This document shows positions 5,979 to 10,551 of a DNA stretch of 10,551 nucleotides, one piece after another. The position numbers and the translations under genes were made by a program. Source of the stretch: Ardenticatenales bacterium (GTDB taxonomy: Bacteria; Chloroflexota; Anaerolineae; Ardenticatenales; Ardenticatenaceae); contig JACCSL010000786.1 in assembly GCA_013812995.1 (NCBI GenBank), positions 1-10,551 of the forward strand. Direction: 5' to 3'. Within the stretch, counting starts at the first letter, position 1, and each line of letters opens with the position of its first letter. The notes under the pieces were generated by a model that saw only the letters and a program-made list of their open reading frames with translations, did not search any database and had not been told where the DNA came from.

Positions 5979-8900
5979 CTACAACCTTCCACGGAGTATT
6001 TCCAGAGCCTCGCGCACCCTCTGGTATTCGACCTCGATTTGTGCTACCCACCGGTCAGCGTCTGCCATCATGCCATCCCTACCCATCGCCTCCACTTCCT
6101 TACACATTTTGGCAAGCGTCGTGGCTCCAAACATGGCGCTATTCGACTTGAGCGTGTGGGCTGCTCGTTGCAGTAGTGTGGCATCCTCGTGGAGCACGGC
6201 CTCACGTAGGTTCACCATCAGGTCCGGCGTATTGGCAAAGAAGAGATCAAGGAGCTGAACCATGTGACCCGGCTCATCCTGATAGAGCGTGTCCAGCATG
6301 GTGTTCAGCACGCTGATATCAATGGGATCCTCCGAAGGCGTCCCCTCAGCGCGCTGGGAAGGGGACTCGCTGCTGGTGGGCAATAGGGAGACGCTCCGCC
6401 GGAGCGCCGCGATCAATTCCGTCGGGACGACAGGCTTGCTCACATAATCATCCATCCCGGCCTCCAGACAGTGCTCCCGGTCTCCCTGCATGGCATTGGC
6501 GGTCATGGCAATGATCCGGGGCTGCTGCTTGCCCGGTGAGGTTCGGCGAATGAAGCGCGTCGTCTCCAGACCATCCATCTCGGGCATCTGTACATCCATC
6601 AAGACCACATCGTAGGGCTGGCGGAGGAGGGCCTCGATGACCTCCAGGCCATTGGTGACCGCATCAGCACGGTAGCCGATCTGTTGTAGAAGGTGAAGAG
6701 CCAGCATCTGGTTGATCGCATTGTCCTCCGCCAGCAGGATACGCAGAGGGAAATCTTCGGCCAATCGTATATCCCCGCCAAGGTTGAATCCATCGACGGT
6801 CAGAGCACTGTCAGCGGCGGGAAGCAGCGCGGGGAGCGCGGCGGTCACGTTGATTTTTGCATGGAACGTGGCTCCCTCGCCCTTGATGCCGGTGCTTTCC
6901 GCCCACATTGTTCCACCCATCAGCTCGCTCAGCCGCTTGCTGATGACCAACCCCAGCCCCGTGCCCCCGTAGCGGCGTGCCGTCGCGACATCCACCTGGC
7001 TGAACGAGTGGAAGAGCCGGGCCATGCGCTCCGGCGGAATCCCAATCCCCGTGTCCCGAACGGCCAGGTGCAACTCGTGTCTCTCCTCCGCGAGAGGCTG
7101 ACTGGTCACGGAGAGGAATACCTCGCCCCGCTTGGTGAATTTCAGCGCATTGCCCAGTAGGTTGATCAGAATCTGGCGCAGCCTTGTCACATCTCCCACG
7201 ATGATGCCCGGTACGCCTGGCTCGGCTACCTGATAGCCGAGTGTCAATCCTTTCTGGGTGGCGTTGTTCGCCAGCAGCTCAAGGCAGGATTCAATGCACT
7301 CGCGCAGGTCGAACGCGTGATATTCCAGTTCCAGCCGCCCGGCCTCGATTTTAGAGAAGTCGAGGATGTCATTGATGATGGTCAGCAAGGCATCGCTGCT
7401 GCTGCGAATGATCTCTGCGTATTCTCGTTGCTCGGGGGTCAGCGGGGTGCCAAGGAGAAGGCCACTCATGCCCATGACGGCATTCATCGGCGTGCGAATC
7501 TCGTGGCTCATCATCGCCAGGAACTCGCTCTTGGCCTGCGTGGCTCCCTCTGCCGCCGCCCTGGCCTGCCGCGCCTCCTCATAAAGATGCGCGTTCTCGA
7601 TGGCGATGGCCGCCTGGCTGGCAAATGCCACCGCGATCTCCACGTCCCGTGCCGTGTAGAAGGCAGGCTCGCCTTTGTTCAAATTGAGCAGCCCGATGAC
7701 CTGCCCCTGGGCAATCAGCGGCACCCCCAACCAGCAGCGGGCGTGCGTTGTTTCAGGCCGTCTCTCCCAGTTCGGCTCGGCCTCCGTATCCGCGATAATC
7801 ACGGCGACCTGCTCCTGCAACACTTTTTGGATATGAGGAAGCGCCTCCATCTGTAGCGGGCTCTGAGACTGCTGGTAGTCCAGGCTCCAGCGAGCCACGA
7901 CCTCCAGGCTGGACCCCACCAGAAGCATGACAGAGGTGGAGTCATATTCCACCACGCGCGCCAACTGATCGAGAATGAGCTGAAGAACCTGCTCGCGGTC
8001 CAGGCTACTGTTCAGGGCGTGGCTCGCCTCGCGCAGCGTTTCGGCCAGGGTGCGGCGCTGCTGTTCAGCCTCGTAGAGATGGGCATTGTGCAGCGCGATA
8101 GCGATCTGGTCCGCCAGCAGATGCAATATCCGCTGCTCGTCCGGCTCGAAAGCCGCAAGGTTCTGGCTACCGATATCAAGCACGCCGATAACCCGCTTGC
8201 CCATACACAGGGGCAGGATCAACTCGGAGCGGATCTCGGCTAACTCTTCCATCGCCAGATATTTTGGCTCTGTCTGCACATTGTCCACGGAGCGCCGCTC
8301 TCCGCTTCGGCACACCTCTGCGATGAGGCTAATCGGGGCATCCAGCGGAATGCACAATCCCTCGATGGACTGCTCGAGCATGGCGCGGCCCGCCCCCGCC
8401 CGCATCACCACGAAGTTTTCCTCGGGTACCAGGAGCCAGACGCTCACGAAGTAGTACCCGAAGCGCGCCGCGATGAGTTCCACCACCTGTTTCAAGAGCT
8501 CGTCGGGGTCCAGGATGGAGGTAACCTGCTGGCCGACTTGGCTGCTCGTTTGGAGGTGCAGGGACTGGCGGGAGAGGGCCTCATTCGCCGCCTGTGTCTG
8601 TTGGAAGAGGCGCGCGTTCTCCAGCGCTACCGCCACCTGGTCTGTCATACGCTGCAATAGAGCGATGTCGCTATCGCTGAAGGCGTTTTCTTCAATACTA
8701 TGAAGATCAAGCACCCCCAGAATCCGGTCTCCCACTTGCAGTGGTAACGCAAGCTCCGACTTCGTGGGAGGAAGTTTGACGCTAGGGTAGTAACCAGCAG
8801 GATGCTCTTGTGGGTGCGCAAATTCGGCGCGTGGCTTCTGGTTGACATAAACCCGACTGATAAGTGAACTTCCATCTGGTGCGAACTTATGACCCCTCTC

Positions 8901-9398
8901 TTTCATCTGGTGTCCGACTTCTCCGGTTCCCTGCTGCATTACCAGATATTGTGCGGCCTCATCCACGAGGTAAAGTGCCACAAAGTAGAAACCGAAGCGC
9001 TCGCGGATCAACTCGACGACCTGCGCCATGAGTTGCTCCGGGTCGAGCAGAGAGGCAGCTACGCGGCCAATCTCAGCGCCAATCGTCAGGTGCGTGGCGC
9101 GCCGCTCTAACTCCCGCGTGCGGTCGGCCACCTGCTCCTCCAGGATGCGGGCCTGCGCTTCCAGGGCGAGCCGCAATTGCTCGTTGCTCGCCAGGGCGAG
9201 CCGCGTCTCATCCCGCTGCTCCCTTACCCAGACAATCCCCCCAGCCAATATCCCAACGCAGGTGACGCTGAGGAGAAGAATGATCTCCACGCGAATCTGA
9301 ATCAAGTCAACAAAACGAAGCACGCTCATCGCCACGAGGGTGATGAGCAGAAAATAGTTGACCAGCCGAAAGAGTCGGCTTGTTTTCCAGAGTCTCAT
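5979..9398 (-). CDS. Tripartite hybrid sensor histidine kinase (2 TM, 3 GAF, HisKA-HATPase-REC-HPt)
   Basis: 1139 residues. Two N-terminal membrane segments (about 14-33 and 36-57) have almost no outside loop. A charged coiled coil spans 58-105. Three GAF domains follow at about 118-262, 296-442 and 465-604, joined by helical linkers of the ENAxLxxE type, so sensing is probably cytoplasmic. HisKA has [18 protein letters not shown] with phospho-acceptor H632; HATPase_c has N746/N750 (N box), DTGIGIP (782-788) and GGTGLGL (811-817). The receiver domain (885-1000) has E891-D892, phospho-acceptor D935, T966 and K988. A C-terminal HPt domain (about 1028-1125) has AAHTLKSNS with H1081. The order matches the BarA/ArcB class: His to Asp to His phosphorelay inside one protein, then to a separate response regulator. 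That regulator is broken next door (5738-5911). ATG at 9398 follows only a weak AGG/TGG-type site. The signal is unknown; GAF domains may bind small molecules, nucleotides or tetrapyrroles, and none can be assigned. Confidence 0.95.
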   Translation of the reverse strand: MRLWKTSRLFRLVNYFLLITLVAMSVLRFVDLIQIRVEIILLLSVTCVGILAGGIVWVREQRDETRLALASNEQLRLALEAQARILEEQVADRTRELERRATHLTIGAEIGRVAASLLDPEQLMAQVVELIRERFGFYFVALYLVDEAAQYLVMQQGTGEVGHQMKERGHKFAPDGSSLISRVYVNQKPRAEFAHPQEHPAGYYPSVKLPPTKSELALPLQVGDRILGVLDLHSIEENAFSDSDIALLQRMTDQVAVALENARLFQQTQAANEALSRQSLHLQTSSQVGQQVTSILDPDELLKQVVELIAARFGYYFVSVWLLVPEENFVVMRAGAGRAMLEQSIEGLCIPLDAPISLIAEVCRSGERRSVDNVQTEPKYLAMEELAEIRSELILPLCMGKRVIGVLDIGSQNLAAFEPDEQRILHLLADQIAIALHNAHLYEAEQQRRTLAETLREASHALNSSLDREQVLQLILDQLARVVEYDSTSVMLLVGSSLEVVARWSLDYQQSQSPLQMEALPHIQKVLQEQVAVIIADTEAEPNWERRPETTHARCWLGVPLIAQGQVIGLLNLNKGEPAFYTARDVEIAVAFASQAAIAIENAHLYEEARQARAAAEGATQAKSEFLAMMSHEIRTPMNAVMGMSGLLLGTPLTPEQREYAEIIRSSSDALLTIINDILDFSKIEAGRLELEYHAFDLRECIESCLELLANNATQKGLTLGYQVAEPGVPGIIVGDVTRLRQILINLLGNALKFTKRGEVFLSVTSQPLAEERHELHLAVRDTGIGIPPERMARLFHSFSQVDVATARRYGGTGLGLVISKRLSELMGGTMWAESTGIKGEGATFHAKINVTAALPALLPAADSALTVDGFNLGGDIRLAEDFPLRILLAEDNAINQMLALHLLQQIGYRADAVTNGLEVIEALLRQPYDVVLMDVQMPEMDGLETTRFIRRTSPGKQQPRIIAMTANAMQGDREHCLEAGMDDYVSKPVVPTELIAALRRSVSLLPTSSESPSQRAEGTPSEDPIDISVLNTMLDTLYQDEPGHMVQLLDLFFANTPDLMVNLREAVLHEDATLLQRAAHTLKSNSAMFGATTLAKMCKEVEAMGRDGMMADADRWVAQIEVEYQRVREALEILRGRL

Positions 9399-9431
9399 TT
9401 TTACCAGCCTAGATTGAAAAATCCTGTATCA

Positions 9432-9461
9432 ATCTTAATCCAGAGCCTTTCCTGATAGCAA
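9432..9461 (-). promoter_or_regulatory. Weak candidate promoter of the hybrid kinase gene
   Basis: On the minus strand, TTGCTA (9461-9456) and TAAGAT (9437-9432), 18 nt apart, each 4 of 6 to consensus. A start near 9425 would leave a leader of about 27 nt. It lies in the 152-bp divergent gap shared with the Rieske gene, for which no clear plus-strand promoter was found. Confidence 0.25.
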
Positions 9462-9550
9462 TGCCCCTTCGGAGGCACGCTTTCTGCTGCAAGGAGTCTT
9501 GTTCATCTGGCAGGTTTCTCCCGATTACCCCACTGCGACTGGAGCACCTT

Positions 9551-10447
9551 ATGATCACTGAATATGCCGAGCGTTGGATCAAGCAGATTCCTGGCCTGCA
9601 TGAGGCGGGCATGGCGCTGTCCCTGGCGATGCACCGGGCCGTTCTCAATGGCGGCGACAGCGTGCGCTCCGGCACAGATTTCCTGCACGGTACTTGGCTG
9701 GGCCATCCGTTGCATCCTGTGCTGACGGATATTCCCATCGGCTCCTGGTCCCTGGCCATGTTGTTCGATGGCATTGCCGCGAACACGGACTCTGAGCACG
9801 CTGAGTGGACAGCCGATGCCCTGACGACGGTCGGTGTGCTCGCAGCAGTGCCCACCGCCCTGACGGGCGCGGCGGACTACTCGACCATCCCGGAACATGC
9901 CACGGCTTCTGGCACCCTCCACGCGCTCCTCAACAGCAGCGCTCTCGTGCTCTATCTGCTCTCCATTCGGGAGCGGAAGAGTGGGAGCCGGGAGCTGGCA
10001 GTTCTCTTCTCCTCCATCGCTTTTGGCATTATGACTTTCTCGGCCTGGGTGGGTGGTACACTCGTCTACAAGGAACGGGTCGGGGTGCGGCATGGCCAGG
10101 AGCCCTCAGAGCCCGAAACGTGGACGACCGTAATGGATGCCTCTGAGCTGCGGGAGCAGGGCCCCACGCGGGTCGAGGTAGAGGGAACGCCTGTGTTACT
10201 CTATCGTTATGAGGGAACCGTCTATGCGATGGCGGCGGTGTGCCGCCACGCAGGCGGACCGCTGGAAAAGGGTACCTTTGAGGGGCACTGCGTCCAATGC
10301 CCCTGGCACGACTCCGTGTTCGACCTGCGCGATGGCACTGTCGTGCATGGTCCCTCTACCTATCCCCAGCCCAGCTATGCCACCCGCATTCACGAGGGGA
10401 ACATCGAGGTGCGGCTGGAACAGCCGGCCCCCTTTGAAGACAACTAA
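9551..10447 (+). CDS. DUF2231 membrane domain fused to a Rieske [2Fe-2S] domain
   Basis: 298 residues. The N-terminal half is a DUF2231-type membrane domain: HPLHPVLTDIPIGSW at 52-66 with conserved H52 and H55, and four hydrophobic segments at about 57-77, 88-110, 122-140 and 148-173, with H124 in the third. The C-terminal half (about 190-292) is a Rieske domain with CRH at 231-233 and CPWH at 250-253, so C231, H233, C250 and H253 ligate the cluster. The second box is followed by DSVFDLRDG, as in ferredoxin-type Rieske proteins of dioxygenase and nitrite-reductase systems. Together this looks like a membrane-bound electron-transfer protein; its partner is unknown and no oxygenase or cytochrome gene is visible here. 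Start: ATG at 9551, with GGAG 6 nt upstream; an in-frame ATG at 9461 would add 30 Cys/Arg-rich residues with no family likeness. Divergent from the kinase, and followed by a hairpin at 10449-10475. Confidence 0.93.
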   Translation: MITEYAERWIKQIPGLHEAGMALSLAMHRAVLNGGDSVRSGTDFLHGTWLGHPLHPVLTDIPIGSWSLAMLFDGIAANTDSEHAEWTADALTTVGVLAAVPTALTGAADYSTIPEHATASGTLHALLNSSALVLYLLSIRERKSGSRELAVLFSSIAFGIMTFSAWVGGTLVYKERVGVRHGQEPSEPETWTTVMDASELREQGPTRVEVEGTPVLLYRYEGTVYAMAAVCRHAGGPLEKGTFEGHCVQCPWHDSVFDLRDGTVVHGPSTYPQPSYATRIHEGNIEVRLEQPAPFEDN

Positions 10448-10448
10448 A

Positions 10449-10475
10449 GAGAGGGTGCTTACTGAGCACCCTCTC
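10449..10475. terminator. Strong stem-loop just after the Rieske gene
   Basis: An 11-bp perfect stem (10449-10459 with 10465-10475, GAGAGGGTGCT/AGCACCCTCTC) and a 5-nt loop, starting 1 nt after the Rieske stop codon. On the plus strand it is followed by CATAG, not a T-run, so it is not a textbook intrinsic terminator for the Rieske gene. On the minus strand it is followed by TTTAGTTG, a slightly better but short tail. It may end transcription weakly in both directions or protect the 3' end of the message. Confidence 0.5.
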
Positions 10476-10486
10476 CATAGACGTTA

Positions 10487-10551
10487 GCTCCAGGGAACCC
10501 CCGGCTTCGCCTAAAGCGCCTACTGTTGGCGAGCCGGGGGAGGAATGGAGC
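10487..10551. repeat. 65-nt imperfect inverted repeat with two stems at the right edge
   Basis: Outer stem GCTCCA (10487-10492) with TGGAGC (10546-10551), a 5x5 purine-rich internal loop (GGGAA opposite AGGAA), an inner 9-bp stem CCCCCGGCT (10498-10506) with AGCCGGGGG (10532-10540), a bulged T, a further CGC/GCG pairing, and an 18-nt loop. It could be a structured RNA leader for a gene to the right, a dispersed palindromic repeat or part of a terminator region. The outer stem ends exactly at the window edge, so it may be longer. The pairing is seen directly; identity is unknown. Confidence 0.55.

Noticed and set aside
7317..7856. 179-codon plus-strand ORF inside the kinase gene
   Set aside because: It lies wholly antisense to the GAF3-HisKA-HATPase coding region, which carries intact domain motifs; a composition shadow.
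9461..9550. Longer Rieske protein starting at 9461
   Set aside because: The extra 30 residues are Cys/Arg-rich with no family likeness, and the ATG at 9551 has a good GGAG 6 nt upstream.
10487..10551. Known riboswitch class at the right edge
   Set aside because: Compared from memory with cobalamin, TPP, SAM, glycine, c-di-GMP and c-di-AMP cores; none of their conserved strings is present, so only an unnamed inverted repeat is reported.
1..10551. CRISPR array, tRNA, rRNA, transposase or integrase
   Set aside because: No regularly spaced repeats, cloverleaf, rRNA-like segment or recombinase motif was seen on either strand.

Overview
The window reads as bacterial chromosome, most likely from the Chloroflexota (Ktedonobacteria-like). 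This is an inference from a long GAF-rich hybrid histidine kinase, a DUF2231-Rieske fusion, a membrane-tethered PD40 propeller and a secreted transglycosylase with a C-terminal beta-sandwich, combined with a housekeeping cluster whose order resembles that of Gram-positive bacteria. No organism-specific marker such as rRNA or tRNA is present.

Layout from left to right. The 5' part of fakA (DAK2-domain fatty acid kinase, minus strand) runs off the left edge. It is divergent from rpmB (ribosomal protein L28, plus strand). rpmB converges on rpe (ribulose-phosphate 3-epimerase, minus strand), and a hairpin terminator sits on the rpe stop codon. Two minus-strand genes in clearly AT-richer DNA follow: a secreted lysozyme-fold transglycosylase with a C-terminal beta-sandwich, and a membrane-anchored beta-propeller protein with a Pro/Thr/Gln-rich stalk. 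Next come rlmN (radical-SAM 23S rRNA/tRNA methyltransferase), a truncated response-regulator remnant and a 1139-residue tripartite hybrid histidine kinase (2 TM, 3 GAF, HisKA, HATPase, REC, HPt), all on the minus strand. A DUF2231-Rieske [2Fe-2S] membrane protein is transcribed divergently from the kinase. The right edge holds two strong inverted repeats.

How the genes fit together. On the minus strand the order rlmN - (two foreign-looking genes) - rpe - opposite rpmB - fakA is colinear with the Bacillus subtilis rlmN-prpC-prkC-cpgA-rpe-thiN-(rpmB)-yloU-yloV/fakA region. The AT-rich pair occupies the place of the Ser/Thr phosphatase/kinase/GTPase genes, and the yloU-like gene next to fakA is absent. 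The kinase could pass phosphate through its own REC and HPt domains, but the adjacent receiver protein that would be the natural output is cut off after about 26 residues, so its real partner must be encoded elsewhere. The Rieske protein shares a 152-bp divergent control region with the kinase.

No CRISPR array, transposase, tRNA or rRNA was found. No gene-free stretch exceeds 300 bases. The most notable points are the response-regulator remnant, the compositionally foreign cell-envelope pair inside a conserved cluster, a Gln in place of a metal-ligand His in Rpe, and a 65-nt two-stem inverted repeat at the right edge.
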